DNA of 64,000 bases from Candidatus Sumerlaeota bacterium (GTDB lineage: Bacteria; Sumerlaeota; Sumerlaeia; Sumerlaeales; Sumerlaeaceae), in assembly GCA_012513815.1 (NCBI GenBank), contig JAAZBM010000005.1, positions 17,702-81,701 on the forward strand, given 5' to 3'. Below the pieces are notes generated by a model that was not told the DNA's origin, did no database searches, and worked only from the letters and a program-made list of their open reading frames with translations. Below, one piece after another: positions 52,195 through 63,118 of the stretch (position 1 is its first letter; each line of letters starts with the position of its first letter). Both the position numbers and the translations under genes were made by a program.

Positions 52195-55100
52195 CTATTT
52201 CATCAGTTCGCTGTAGTCGTAGTTATCCGTCTCGTCGGTTTCGGCGACGACGTCGGTGCTGTCGGCTAACACGCCGACGACTTTGCCGGCCGGGACGGTG
52301 CCCGTCAGAGTGATGGCCTTCTCCTCGTTAGCCTTCAGTGTGCAGTTGATGCCGCCCGCGAAAACAGTCGCGTTGTCTTTGTAGAAGTAGCCGGTCTTTT
52401 CCTGCATGGTGCCGACAAACGCCTCGGTCCAGAAGGCCCGCGTTGTCGCGTTGCCGATGTTCTTGATCGTGCCGCTCACGGTCACTTTGTCGCCGCTCTG
52501 CGTGAAGGTCGGCCCCTCGCTCCAGACGATGTTGCGTGTGCCGCTCTCCGCCGGGGTGCTCAGGAAGACGCGCCCGTCCGCGAATTTGCAACGGTTGTCG
52601 AGCGGCGTCATGTCGCCCGGGTTTGCGCCTGCGCCGTCGCGGTTGACCACCGCCACCAACGAATACACACCGTCGCCGATGCTGTTGATGGTCTTCTCGA
52701 GGCTATACGTTTGCGTCGCGCCCAGTGCCGGTGCGGTGATTTGCTCGCTCCAGCAGAACGTCACGCCCTGAACGTTGCTCACGCCGCCGTCCTGCGACGC
52801 GAACAGCTCCAGATAAACCGGAGCGCTCGGCGTCGTCGTGCCCTTGTTCGTCACCGTCACACTGTACTTGAGTTTGTCGCCGGGTTTGACCGCGTTCGGT
52901 GTCAGCTGCGACGCGTCCACCGTCATCTTCGTAATCGCCAAGTCGATGCCGTTGTCCTTGCCCGGAGGCAGAATCGACGGGTCATAGCAAACATACGAGT
53001 TGTTCACCTTGTTCGTCTCGGGCACGATATTCGTGCTGTCGGCGACGACGGCAAACGCCCGATTCATGACGCCCGCCGCGACTGTTCCCGTCAGCGTGAA
53101 GGTCGTCGACTCACCGGCCGCTAGCGTGTTGATATTCTGGCCTGCGCCGATGGTGCCCTGCGGCATCAACACGCACTCGGCCGTCAGCGTCCCGTAGAAC
53201 GCCTCGACCCATGCGCCCGGCTTGGTCAGATTCTCCGTACCGGCATTCGTGACCGTGCCGCTGAATCCGACTTTGGTCGGCGTGGCAGGATTGTAGCTGA
53301 TAGCGACATCCGAGATGCGCAAGTCAATGTTCGCGGTCTTCGTGTTGCGAATCGACAACCGTTTGCCCGCCACGGACAGCCAGTTATTCGCGTAATCCGT
53401 CTCAGCCAGAGCGCCGTCGCTCACCGTCGCGCGGTTCACGCTCGGCATCAGCGTATAGACGCCGTCGGGCAGTGTGTTGAGGACGAGGAACGGCGGAACA
53501 AGCGTGGTCGTCGTTGCCGCCACGCCGGGCGCCTTGTACGAACTCGTCACCGTGCCACCTGTCCGCACCTGATCGAAACCACCCGTCTTGCTCGGGAATA
53601 TCTCGCACCAGAACGGCGACGTCACCGCCGCATTCGCGACTGTCGTCCACTTGAAGTCAAGCGTCTCGCCGGGCGCCAGTGCGCTCGTGATGCCCTTCGT
53701 AAATGTGCCGTCGACCAACTCAATATCAAGACCATAAACGCCCTTGTCCTCGACGAGCGTTTCGTTCGCGAGATAAACCGAAATCGGCTTAGGTGTACCC
53801 CAACTGTCCACCACCTTAAACGAGATGATGTAGGTTGTGGCCAAAGGCAAATTCGTTGCCGTCATGCCGCTGTTGCGCCACGACTTGCCGCCATCGATGC
53901 TCCACTTCGCGCCCGCCGACACCGCCTCCGCAGGCGTGATGTTGACCTTGAGTGAACCGAACTGCTGCACGTAGTTGCCCGTCACAGTCACAGTATCATT
54001 CTTGAGAATCGTCACATCCTGATTGGCCGGAGTCGTCCAGCCCGCAACAGGTTTGAAGCTCACCGTGTAGGTCTGAAGCTTCAAGTCCGTCACGACCGTG
54101 CCGCTCTGATGCCACGTCGCGCCGCCGTCGATGCTCCACTTCGCGCCCGCCGCAACAGCCGCCACCGGAGCCAAATCGACCGTCAGCGAACCGACCTGTT
54201 TGACATATACGCCCGTCGTCGTTGCCGTCGCGTCCTTCTCGACCACGACATCAACCGCCGCTGGCGTATCCCAACCCGACAACGCCTTGAACGTCACCGT
54301 ATAGGTTGTCGCGAGAACATCAGACATCGACTCTCCCGACTTGTTCCAATCAAGACCGCCGTTGATGCTCCACGCCGCGCCGCTCGTCACCGCTTCTGCC
54401 GGTTGCAGCGTCACCGTGATGCTACCCATGTCGCTCAGCGCCTTCAGATACGGACGCGTCAACCCATTCACCATTCCCCACGGAGTATCGAAATTCCATC
54501 CTTGGAAAGTGTCTTTCGTTTTCATTTCGGCCGTCGTCTTGCCAGTGCCACCGGCAGACGTCGAAATTCCCGACGCCTCTTTGTCCCAGTAGCAGGACAC
54601 AATCGCGCCAGCAACCGCATCGCCAACGCCAATCAGGCCGCCAACATTCGCACTACCGCCGACCGAACCGGCCGCGTAGCAATCACTGATGAACGAACCC
54701 TCGGCATTGTACCCAATTAAGCCGCCGACAGTCTCGCCACCGGCAACCGAACACAACGAGTAGCAATTCTCGACCGTGTTGGCGTTCTCGCCAACCAGAC
54801 CGCCGAGATTCTTCGCACCCGTGACCGTGCCCGTCGTGTAGCAACCATCGACAATGCCGAAGTTGTACCCGACCAGACCGCCAACGGCCTCGTCGCCCGA
54901 AATGCTGACGTTGCCGACACCCAAATCGGTAATCGACGCGGAGAAGTCAATGTAGCCGAACAAACCGACATTAGGCTCGTTCACGCGATTGATAAACAGA
55001 TTTTCAATCACATGGCCGCCGCCCATGAACACGCCTTGGAACGGCGCCAACTCGTCGGTGCCAATCGGGACAAAGCCCTCACGAACAGGACCCGTCGTCC

Positions 55101-58100
55101 AACTGTCATTCCAATAGAGCGTATCCGTTGCGTCAATGTCATTCATCAACAGATAGTACTTATCCTTCGTCAGACCGAGCGTCGTCGTTTGATCCTGCAA
55201 CCAAACGAGATGATTCAGCGTCATAATCTGATACGGGTTACCCTCCGTGCCTGCGCCCTGCGGAGCGCACGCGTAAACCACAGACACCAACCGTGTCTCG
55301 TCGACTGCCACCCGAATATTCTGCGGTGTGGGCGTCGTCCAGCCCGCGACATCCTTGAAAGTAATCGCATAAACTGAGCTAACACTCAGATAGACCGGTT
55401 CAGTTTCCTGACTCCACGTCATGCCACCGTCGATACTCCACGCAGCCTCCGCCGGTCCACTAATCTTGACCTGCAACAGCCCGCGCTCAGCATAAACACC
55501 CGTCGTCGTCACTGTCTTATTATTCTCGATGCTCACGGATTGCATTGTTGGCGTATCCCAACCAACCACATCCTTGAACGTGACCGTATACTCGTCAACA
55601 TCAAGCGTCAACGATGTGCCACTGTCATTCCAGTTCGCGCCGCCGTCGATACTCCACTGCGCGTCATTGGACGCCGTCGTCACTTCGTCAGGCAAAATGT
55701 TGACTAGCAAAATACCCTCACGGGTATACTCTCCCATCACCCATGTGATAGTTCCGTTCTCAATCGAAGCGCTTTGATGTGCGGGCGCATTCCATCCCTC
55801 AACATCTTTAAAAGTAACCGTATAAGTTTCAACCGGAAGCGCTATCGTTGTGTCGCTGTCGTACCATGTACTTCCATTATCGACAGACCACTGCGCTTTG
55901 GACTCTGTGGTCACATCATCCGGCGACATAACAACTTGCAAAACGCCCAATGCGCGCTCATAGGTACCCGTTGCAACCACCGACGTCGTTGGCGTATCAG
56001 CCAAATAAACGTCAAATGGCTCAGATTCATTCCAACCGTGAACAGCCTTAAGGCTAATGGTATAAGTCGTATTTGTCGGTAAGGATTTAATCGTCGCACC
56101 CGACTCAAACCACTCATTTTGAGACGAAACACCGCCGCCCACAAATTTCCACATAGCTCCGCTCGTCACTGCATCGTAAGCGTCATAATCATTTTTCGAC
56201 ACGAGATTGACAGTAAGGCTTCCCGGGCTATACACGCCGTCCACGCTTTGAATATCTTTGTCGGAAGTGCTCTTCTTTACCTCAACCGTTGTCGGCTGCG
56301 GCGTTTCCCATCCCACTACATCTCTAAAGGTAATCTCATAAGTGCCCGCGGGAATGGTACGCGTCAAACTGCGATCCCAAGTGAGACCATTATCGATGCT
56401 CCAACGTGCCCCGGCGTCTTCGGCTTCTTTGGGCAACAGTGTCACTTTCAATTTGCTATCCGCAACCGTCTGAAAATATGGATACGTGTTTCCGTTGATA
56501 ATCGTCCAGATATTCACGAAATCCCAATCGACAAAAGTTCCTTTCGTTTGCATCTCGGCTGTTGTCTTGCTGGTGCCGCCATCCGAAATTGCGATTCCAG
56601 AAGCATCTTTGTCCCAATAGCTATTGTCAACTTGACCGCCCTCATTCTTGCCAACCAAACCACCGGCAACACCTGTGCTGTCCGTCAACATAACACGTCC
56701 GGCCGAATAGCAAATGTTGATTGCGCCGGATGGCAGATTGTTACCTACCAAGCCACCGACAAGAGTCGTACCCTCGACAACAGCCTCTGCGTAAACATTG
56801 TACAGTTTGCCACCGTTGCGACCAACAATGCCACCGATAGCATTCGAACCATACACCGTGCTGTCGCTGAGATAGCACTGCGTCAATGTTCCATAGTTCG
56901 TCCCAACAAAACCACCAACGATGTTATAGCCGAAGATAGTCGAGGAATTGATTCCGAGTAACTTTATGGAACCACTGGCACCAACATAACCGAACAGTCC
57001 CACGCCGTTATTCGACGTATAGTTGATGGTTAAGTTAGAGATCTTCTTGTTGTTTCCGTCAAATTTACCATTGAAGGGTGCGTCGCTTGTCCCGATAGGT
57101 TTGAACCCTGCGCCATCGCTCCACAACAGCGTTTCAGCCGCATCGACATCTGCCACCATCTGATAGCATGTGCCGCTACTCAGGCCGTCCGCCGTCTGGT
57201 CGCCAACCCAAACCAAATGTTCAATCTGATTAATCTGATACGGATTGGCAGAAGTACCATCACCCAACGGACGATAAGACGCCGTCACGGTTTTGCTTTC
57301 GAGACGATCAAGCGTCACTTCCTGACTGACAGGAGTCACCACCCACCCGGCAACTTGTTCAAAAGTCACTGTGTGCGTACCAACGCTAACCGTCAGTGAT
57401 TCGCCACTCGCGTTCCACGTCTCACCGCCGTCAATGCTCCAACGTGCGGTCGACGGAAGTCCGTTCTCGACAACACCCGTCAGCGTCGCGCTAATCATCG
57501 TATAGATAGCTGTCACGTTGCCCGTTTCGTTTTTCATAACAGCGATTTTCTTGTCGGAAGGTTTAACCCAACCGTTGATATCCTTGAACGTGATGGTGTA
57601 CTCGCCCACGGGCAAGTTTTCGATTGTGTAGCCACTCGTGTGCCAATTCGCGCCGTCGTCGATACTCCACAACTCACCTTTAGCGGCAATCTCCGGAGGC
57701 GTAATTGTCACCTTCAGCGCGCCGACTTGTTCCACATAAGATCCGATACTCTCGGTTACTTCGTCCTTAGCTACAGTGATTTTGGTTGGATTGGGCGTAT
57801 CCCAACCTTCAACACTGCTGTATATCACTGTGTAGCTACCCGGATTTAGCGCCAACGTACTACCACTGTTGTTCCACTTCGCACCGCCGTCCACACTCCA
57901 CTTTGCCTCAGCATCGCGAACTTCTTCGGGTTCTATCGTTACCTTCAAACCCTGCGTCACCTGCGAATACTCGCCCGTTTTGTTCACCGGATTCTCACGG
58001 TCTCGCAAAATCGTCACGGTCTGCGGGTCAGGTGTCGCATAGCCAGCCGCGTCTTTGAATTCCAGTTTATAAACTCCTACTGGCAACGAGATTCGCATAT

Positions 58101-61100
58101 CATTTGTGTACCACGACTTGCCGCCGTTGATACTCCAACGAGCACCGGCTGTTGCAGCCTCGGCAGGCGTCAACGTCACCTTGAGCGAACCATCCGTCTG
58201 TGAACTGAAATAAGGATGTGTCACACCCTCGATGTTCGTCCAGATACCGCTGTTCCACTCTTTGTAGCTTGACCAAGCGAGACTCTTTTCTTTCGTCAGT
58301 CCCTTCAGACTTGTCTCGGGTTCACTGCCGTCTTCTAGCATGCCCAAATCTTGACCGGTGCTGTACACATCCCAGTAACAACGCGTAATAGAAGTAGCAT
58401 AGTCGCCGCGCACCGTTGCGCCAATCAGGCCCTTAGTGCCGTTCACTTTGCCTGCCGCATGGCAATATTCCATTTCGCCGTTGAACTGCAGACTGCCAAT
58501 CAGACCGGCGGCGTCGACATTTCCCGTCACCTCGCACATCGAGAAGCAGTTCTCCATCTTGCCGTCATTCTGACCCATCAGGCCGCCCACGCCGCTCTGA
58601 CCGGAGACAAACCCATGCGAGCAGCAGTGGCTCACCAGTCCGCGGTTCATGCCGAGCAACGCGCCCACTGAGCTTGCGCCCGTAATATTGGCCTCGTCAA
58701 CATTCAGGTCATAAATCTCGCTCTCCGTACCTGTGAATGAGAAAAGACCGACACTGTTCGCGTCACGATTGATGAACAGATTGCTAATCTTCATGTTGTT
58801 GCCGTAGAACTTGCCATTGAAACGCTGATAATCGGAATCCAACATACCAATCGGCAAGAAGCCCTGATAACTACCCGTATTTTTGTCATAATTCCAGTTC
58901 TTCGTATCCGACGCGTCGATGTCGTTCATCAGTTTGAAGTAGACGCCCGTCGTCACACCGTCCTCGGCGCGACCCGCAATCCACTGCACCATCTCGATAT
59001 CCGTCAACTCATACGGTTTCTTTTCCGTGCCGCTGCCATTGATGGGATAATAAATCGCTTCGACAATCGAGGTCTGGCCGTTGGTCAACGACACACTCTT
59101 GTTAGCAGGTGTCTTCCATCCATCCACCGTTTGATACTCGATTGTATAACTATTCACATCCTGACTGACCTTATCGCCGCTCTTACGCCAAATGTCACCC
59201 TGTGGGTCATCCACGATTTTCCATCGCGCGTCCAGTGGCATTCCACCGGCGATATTCACCTGTATCGTTGCCCGACCGCGCGTAAATGTTGCCGTTTTCT
59301 CGAGAACTTGATCCTTCGTTACATACACGTCTCTAATCTTCGAAGGCGCAACCCAACCCGTCGCGGCCGTGAAGGTAATCTCGTATTTTGTCCCGACAGA
59401 CAGACCCGTTGCCACCTGACCACTGACATAACTTTTGCCATTGATACTCCACTTGCAACCATCGTCAATAGCGTCTTGTGGAGTGAACGTCACCTTGACC
59501 GAACCTGTATCCACCGTATAGGCGGCGCTCACCGTCTTCGTTGCGCCATTCGTCACAGCCTGACTTCTCATTTCATCGGGCGTGGTGTAGTTCTTCACAT
59601 CGCCAAAAACACACGTATATTTCGCGGCGACAGGAACAGTCTGCTCGGGCGCGACAACAGAAGCGTCCTTGATCAGATAATGATTACTCTCATACGCGGC
59701 TGTGTGCTGGTTCCAACCATCGGTCAGATAGACCGACCATGTCGCTTTTGTCGCGGCATCCGTCGGTGTCACACTCGCCTTAATCTTACCTATCTGCTGG
59801 CGGTAGCCAGCTTTCGCCGTCGAGGTCGAATTCGCCGGGCACCAGATACTTCCGTCCGTTCCGGCATTTCCGCTATAGATGCTACCGGCAGTCGTCCAAC
59901 CTGTCACACCCTTGAAAGTGATTTTGTAATACTTGCCCACAGGCACCTTGACTGTCATTCCGGAATCGTAATAGGTTGTGCCACCGTCCACGCTCCACTT
60001 GGGCAATTCCTCATAGTTGTCAGGATTGACGACCGGCGGATTGTTCGGGTCGATCGCAGCTTTATTGTCCTTCTTGCGGACATAAATTTCAGGGTTATAA
60101 ATTTTCGTTTCATTCTTCGCTGGCCACGGCACAATATTGATGCACAATTTCCCGAGGGCCTCGTATGTTCCCGAACCTGTTGCCGCCTTGCCCTTGGTCA
60201 TATTAATCGTAATCGGCGCGGGTGTGCCCCAGTTATCGACATCCTTAAAAATCACCGTATGCGTACCCACTGCGGGATTTGACACCGATGCGCCGCTCGC
60301 ATTCCACGTGGCGCCGCCATTGGCAGACCACTTCGCGCCCGAAGTCACCGCGTCCGTCGGCGAAATGGTAATCTTGATACTGCCGCCTACGGCCAACGTG
60401 GGATAGCTCCCGCTTGCGATAGTCCATGTATTCGCAAAATCCCAGCCCACATACGTGGATTGCATTTTCATTTGCGCTGTTGTTTTGCCGCCGCTGATTT
60501 TGGTGGTCGTCGAATCCCAATAGGAATTCGTGATTGTTCCATTGTCGATACCAATGAGGCCACCGGACTCTTTGGGATATCCGGTTGCCGTTGTCTCGCC
60601 CGTGGCGTAGCATGTTGTGATGAATCCGCGGTTCGCGCCGACAAGTCCACCCGCGCACGTAATCGTTCCGACAGTTCCTTGCGCATAGCAGTTCTTCACT
60701 TTCGTCGATGTGTTCCACCCGAGGAGGCCGCCGACGCAATAGTCACCGCTGACAGCTCCGGTCGCGAAGCAGCGCTCAACGGCGCCGTCGTTATTGCCGA
60801 TGAGACCACCGACGCGACTGTCGGTACCGATGGTTGCTCCCGTAGCAGATGACCCCGTAACCGTGCCTGCGGATTTGTTCCATCCAACCAGACCGCCCAC
60901 ATAGGCCTGTCCTGTGACAGCCACCGACGAGGAGGAATTGTTGATGCTCGCTTCGTTCGCGCCGACGAGACCGCCGATGGTAAACGCGACGGACGTATCC
61001 GGGTCATAGTTCGCGCTGATGGAGCCGGATGCGCTGCAGCCATTGTCGATGCTGCCCTTATTGACGCCAACGAGACCGCCAAGGTAATAGGTCTTGCCGT

Positions 61101-62172
61101 AATAAACAGTCAAGCTGTTCGCGTTGACCGCCGAAGCCGCATTGATACTGCCTGTCGTTTCGTTGAGTCCGACGAGACCGCCGCACATATCGATTCTTCC
61201 AGCGAAAGTCGAATTCGCCGAGGCTCCGGCAATCAGCGCGGTGTTTTTGCCGACGAGACCGCCTGCGCACACACCCTCCGTTTTGGCGTATGCCGTAACG
61301 ATAGCCGTCGCGCTCGACGCGCTTGTAATGATGCCCTTGTTCCACCCGACGAGACCGCCGACACAGTTATTTCCCGCGACATCCGCGGCCGCCGTGCAAG
61401 CATTCTCTTTATATCCGATAATTCCACGAGTTCTGTCAGACAGATTCGCAGATATATTCTCGTTGCAGCCGACCAGACCGCCCGCGTAATCACCCGCCGT
61501 CTCAATGGCGCTACCATCGAGAACCTTGTCTCCACCCAGACGACCGTGCGTGCTATAACCGACAAGCCCGCCCGCATACTGATTGGCAGTGACCACCGCG
61601 ACAACCTGCGTGTTGAGAATCGTTCCCAATGAGTTATAGCCGACAGCGCCGCCCGCGTAGTTGCCCGAAGCATCGACGCTAACGCCTGTCACTTTGCAAT
61701 CTTCGATAGTGCCGTTGTCGAGATAACCGGCAATCGCGCCGACATTGCTCGCGCCGACAAAATCGCTGTTCTCGATGTAAAGGTCTTCGACTTTTCCGCG
61801 AAGTCCGATATAGCCAAACAAGCCGACATTGCTCGCGCCTGGCAAATTAACCGCGAGATTCGACAGTGTCTTTTTATTTCCGTCAAATCGCCCATAAAAT
61901 GGCGCTGCCTTTGTGCCGATGGGAGTCCAGTTCGACATGGACGACATGTTGATGTTATCGACCAACTTGTAATACTTAGCCGAAGACGATGTCGACATCG
62001 TGTAGTTTTGTTGGAACCATGTCAAGTCCGTTGTGTTCGCCAGCAGATAGGGGTTATACTGCGTTCCATCGCCCCCCGACTGCGCCTGCGCCGTCCCCGG
62101 CACAAACAGCAAAGCCGACACCAGTATGGTAACAAACCGGATAAGGTTTCTCGAAGTCAAATGACATGTCAT
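52195..62172 (-). CDS. giant secreted GLUG / Ig-like repeat / CARDB surface protein
   Basis: A 3325-residue exported protein. The signal peptide ends 'PGTAQA-QSGG'. Four GLUG/right-handed-helix modules ('GLVGxNxG', 'YWDxxxSG...KTTAEMxxK...GWDF') lie at about 35-590, 1045-1320, 1640-1905 and 2300-2580. Between them sit four blocks holding about 17 PEGA/Ig-like repeats of about 65 residues ('AxWSIDGGxTWxxSG...YTVTFKDVxGWxTP'). The C-terminal 510 residues are CARDB-like domains ('VTVTNKGTTTPSAPVYLELF'). There is no LPXTG or obvious anchor, and the end is 'NYDYSELMK'. The modular, adhesin-like build resembles large proteins of gut and sediment bacteria. GGGAG precedes the start. The leader is AT-rich with a TATAAT at 62222-62227 (minus). 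Many plus-strand ORFs opposite it are shadows. Confidence 0.88.
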   Translation of the reverse strand: MTCHLTSRNLIRFVTILVSALLFVPGTAQAQSGGDGTQYNPYLLANTTDLTWFQQNYTMSTSSSAKYYKLVDNINMSSMSNWTPIGTKAAPFYGRFDGNKKTLSNLAVNLPGASNVGLFGYIGLRGKVEDLYIENSDFVGASNVGAIAGYLDNGTIEDCKVTGVSVDASGNYAGGAVGYNSLGTILNTQVVAVVTANQYAGGLVGYSTHGRLGGDKVLDGSAIETAGDYAGGLVGCNENISANLSDRTRGIIGYKENACTAAADVAGNNCVGGLVGWNKGIITSASSATAIVTAYAKTEGVCAGGLVGKNTALIAGASANSTFAGRIDMCGGLVGLNETTGSINAASAVNANSLTVYYGKTYYLGGLVGVNKGSIDNGCSASGSISANYDPDTSVAFTIGGLVGANEASINNSSSSVAVTGQAYVGGLVGWNKSAGTVTGSSATGATIGTDSRVGGLIGNNDGAVERCFATGAVSGDYCVGGLLGWNTSTKVKNCYAQGTVGTITCAGGLVGANRGFITTCYATGETTATGYPKESGGLIGIDNGTITNSYWDSTTTKISGGKTTAQMKMQSTYVGWDFANTWTIASGSYPTLAVGGSIKITISPTDAVTSGAKWSANGGATWNASGASVSNPAVGTHTVIFKDVDNWGTPAPITINMTKGKAATGSGTYEALGKLCINIVPWPAKNETKIYNPEIYVRKKDNKAAIDPNNPPVVNPDNYEELPKWSVDGGTTYYDSGMTVKVPVGKYYKITFKGVTGWTTAGSIYSGNAGTDGSIWCPANSTSTAKAGYRQQIGKIKASVTPTDAATKATWSVYLTDGWNQHTAAYESNHYLIKDASVVAPEQTVPVAAKYTCVFGDVKNYTTPDEMRSQAVTNGATKTVSAAYTVDTGSVKVTFTPQDAIDDGCKWSINGKSYVSGQVATGLSVGTKYEITFTAATGWVAPSKIRDVYVTKDQVLEKTATFTRGRATIQVNIAGGMPLDARWKIVDDPQGDIWRKSGDKVSQDVNSYTIEYQTVDGWKTPANKSVSLTNGQTSIVEAIYYPINGSGTEKKPYELTDIEMVQWIAGRAEDGVTTGVYFKLMNDIDASDTKNWNYDKNTGSYQGFLPIGMLDSDYQRFNGKFYGNNMKISNLFINRDANSVGLFSFTGTESEIYDLNVDEANITGASSVGALLGMNRGLVSHCCSHGFVSGQSGVGGLMGQNDGKMENCFSMCEVTGNVDAAGLIGSLQFNGEMEYCHAAGKVNGTKGLIGATVRGDYATSITRCYWDVYSTGQDLGMLEDGSEPETSLKGLTKEKSLAWSSYKEWNSGIWTNIEGVTHPYFSSQTDGSLKVTLTPAEAATAGARWSINGGKSWYTNDMRISLPVGVYKLEFKDAAGYATPDPQTVTILRDRENPVNKTGEYSQVTQGLKVTIEPEEVRDAEAKWSVDGGAKWNNSGSTLALNPGSYTVIYSSVEGWDTPNPTKITVAKDEVTESIGSYVEQVGALKVTITPPEIAAKGELWSIDDGANWHTSGYTIENLPVGEYTITFKDINGWVKPSDKKIAVMKNETGNVTAIYTMISATLTGVVENGLPSTARWSIDGGETWNASGESLTVSVGTHTVTFEQVAGWVVTPVSQEVTLDRLESKTVTASYRPLGDGTSANPYQINQIEHLVWVGDQTADGLSSGTCYQMVADVDAAETLLWSDGAGFKPIGTSDAPFNGKFDGNNKKISNLTINYTSNNGVGLFGYVGASGSIKLLGINSSTIFGYNIVGGFVGTNYGTLTQCYLSDSTVYGSNAIGGIVGRNGGKLYNVYAEAVVEGTTLVGGLVGNNLPSGAINICYSAGRVMLTDSTGVAGGLVGKNEGGQVDNSYWDKDASGIAISDGGTSKTTAEMQTKGTFVDWDFVNIWTIINGNTYPYFQTVADSKLKVTLLPKEAEDAGARWSIDNGLTWDRSLTRTIPAGTYEITFRDVVGWETPQPTTVEVKKSTSDKDIQSVDGVYSPGSLTVNLVSKNDYDAYDAVTSGAMWKFVGGGVSSQNEWFESGATIKSLPTNTTYTISLKAVHGWNESEPFDVYLADTPTTSVVATGTYERALGVLQVVMSPDDVTTESKAQWSVDNGSTWYDSDTTIALPVETYTVTFKDVEGWNAPAHQSASIENGTITWVMGEYTREGILLVNILPDEVTTASNDAQWSIDGGANWNDSGTSLTLDVDEYTVTFKDVVGWDTPTMQSVSIENNKTVTTTGVYAERGLLQVKISGPAEAAWSIDGGMTWSQETEPVYLSVSSVYAITFKDVAGWTTPTPQNIRVAVDETRLVSVVYACAPQGAGTEGNPYQIMTLNHLVWLQDQTTTLGLTKDKYYLLMNDIDATDTLYWNDSWTTGPVREGFVPIGTDELAPFQGVFMGGGHVIENLFINRVNEPNVGLFGYIDFSASITDLGVGNVSISGDEAVGGLVGYNFGIVDGCYTTGTVTGAKNLGGLVGENANTVENCYSLCSVAGGETVGGLIGYNAEGSFISDCYAAGSVGGSANVGGLIGVGDAVAGAIVSCYWDKEASGISTSAGGTGKTTAEMKTKDTFQGWNFDTPWGMVNGLTRPYLKALSDMGSITVTLQPAEAVTSGAAWSINGGLDWNKSGESMSDVLATTYTVTFKALSGWDTPAAVDVVVEKDATATTTGVYVKQVGSLTVDLAPVAAVAAGAKWSIDGGATWHQSGTVVTDLKLQTYTVSFKPVAGWTTPANQDVTILKNDTVTVTGNYVQQFGSLKVNITPAEAVSAGAKWSIDGGKSWRNSGMTATNLPLATTYIISFKVVDSWGTPKPISVYLANETLVEDKGVYGLDIELVDGTFTKGITSALAPGETLDFKWTTVANAAVTSPFWCEIFPSKTGGFDQVRTGGTVTSSYKAPGVAATTTTLVPPFLVLNTLPDGVYTLMPSVNRATVSDGALAETDYANNWLSVAGKRLSIRNTKTANIDLRISDVAISYNPATPTKVGFSGTVTNAGTENLTKPGAWVEAFYGTLTAECVLMPQGTIGAGQNINTLAAGESTTFTLTGTVAAGVMNRAFAVVADSTNIVPETNKVNNSYVCYDPSILPPGKDNGIDLAITKMTVDASQLTPNAVKPGDKLKYSVTVTNKGTTTPSAPVYLELFASQDGGVSNVQGVTFCWSEQITAPALGATQTYSLEKTINSIGDGVYSLVAVVNRDGAGANPGDMTPLDNRCKFADGRVFLSTPAESGTRNIVWSEGPTFTQSGDKVTVSGTIKNIGNATTRAFWTEAFVGTMQEKTGYFYKDNATVFAGGINCTLKANEEKAITLTGTVPAGKVVGVLADSTDVVAETDETDNYDYSELMK

Positions 62173-62344
62173 GGGTTATTGTCTCCCAGCTAAAAAATGA
62201 ACTTATGTATTATACTATACTATTATAATGTAAAAAATAACGACAAGAAACAACGAATCGCTTCTTGTTGGCGCCATTTGGACACTATATATTCTATATT
62301 AAGCAGCAAGTCTTGTGCCCGCCCAAGCACTGGCGCGGCAGAGC

Positions 62345-63022
62345 CTAGAGATTGCAGATGTTGCGAACACGGTCAAAGGCCGGTTTGCGCGTGTAGAGCA
62401 TCCCCGCGCCACCACCAATACGCACGATATCACCGGCACTACGCGTTCCGTTGGTCGGGTCGTAATCCACACCGAGAGCGTTGATTTCGTTCGGGCAAAA
62501 GCCGACCCAACTGCCACCAAAATACTGCCCGCAATCAGGCCCCGCAGAGGACAAACGCCACACCGCGCCCGAGGTGAGACTGGCGCCGCGACGATAATCC
62601 GGGTCTTTGTCCGCATCCAGATCCAAACTGCACATATAGTCGTATGAATCGTATTCCGAAGCATTCTCCCCCGGCAATATTGTAATACTGGGAGCGAATG
62701 GCTCGCTGAAAATACTCGTCAGATAGGCCACCGGCGTTGTCAGGCGAATGAATCGCCCGCTCACCGCCACATAAAGGTCAGGGTTGAAGACGCTCACACC
62801 CGAGAAGCCACCGTCGCCACCGGGAACACGCCCCGTCATGTAACGGTTTGTGTCAACGGTATAGGCCTCGAGAGCACCCGCTAGCACACGCAAATCATTG
62901 GCGACGCGACTAACTTTCGAGCGTGTCTGCGCAAGCAAGAAGTTCGGAACGGCAATCGCCGCAAGTATCGAGATAATGCCGACGACAACCAGTAGCTCAA
63001 TGAGTGTAAAACCACGACACAT
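62345..63022 (-). CDS. type II secretion / type IV pilin-like protein (GspG-type pseudopilin)
   Basis: A 225-residue protein with a class III prepilin signal: 'MCRG-FTLIELLVVVGIISILAAIAVP', cleaved after Gly4 by a prepilin peptidase, then a long hydrophobic helix and a globular domain ('LYVAVSGRFIRLTTPVAYL', 'SAGPDCGQYFGGSW', a pattern common in PVC-group pseudopilins). I start at 63022, because AGGAGG lies 7 nt upstream; the in-frame ATG at 63055 would put 11 residues before the leader. No assembly genes are adjacent, so it may be one of many dispersed pseudopilins. The C-terminal part has 'GGGAGMLYTRK'. Confidence 0.88.
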   Translation of the reverse strand: MCRGFTLIELLVVVGIISILAAIAVPNFLLAQTRSKVSRVANDLRVLAGALEAYTVDTNRYMTGRVPGGDGGFSGVSVFNPDLYVAVSGRFIRLTTPVAYLTSIFSEPFAPSITILPGENASEYDSYDYMCSLDLDADKDPDYRRGASLTSGAVWRLSSAGPDCGQYFGGSWVGFCPNEINALGVDYDPTNGTRSAGDIVRIGGGAGMLYTRKPAFDRVRNICNL

Positions 63023-63118
63023 AAGAACACCTCCTGAGGGAAAAACAAGATGCATTTGCCCTTACACAGACTACATTTGAGCGTTTATTCCATTACAGAA
63101 ATTGGCACAAACGCCGAG

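Noticed and set aside
52700..62200. Numerous plus-strand ORFs of 60-380 residues inside the giant gene
   Set aside because: All are shadows of the repetitive minus-strand coding sequence, Arg/His-rich and lacking starts with ribosome-binding sites.
62222..62250. A promoter for the giant GLUG gene
   Set aside because: TATAAT is present (minus strand) in an AT-rich leader, but no -35 hexamer at proper spacing stands out, so it is mentioned only in the gene entry.
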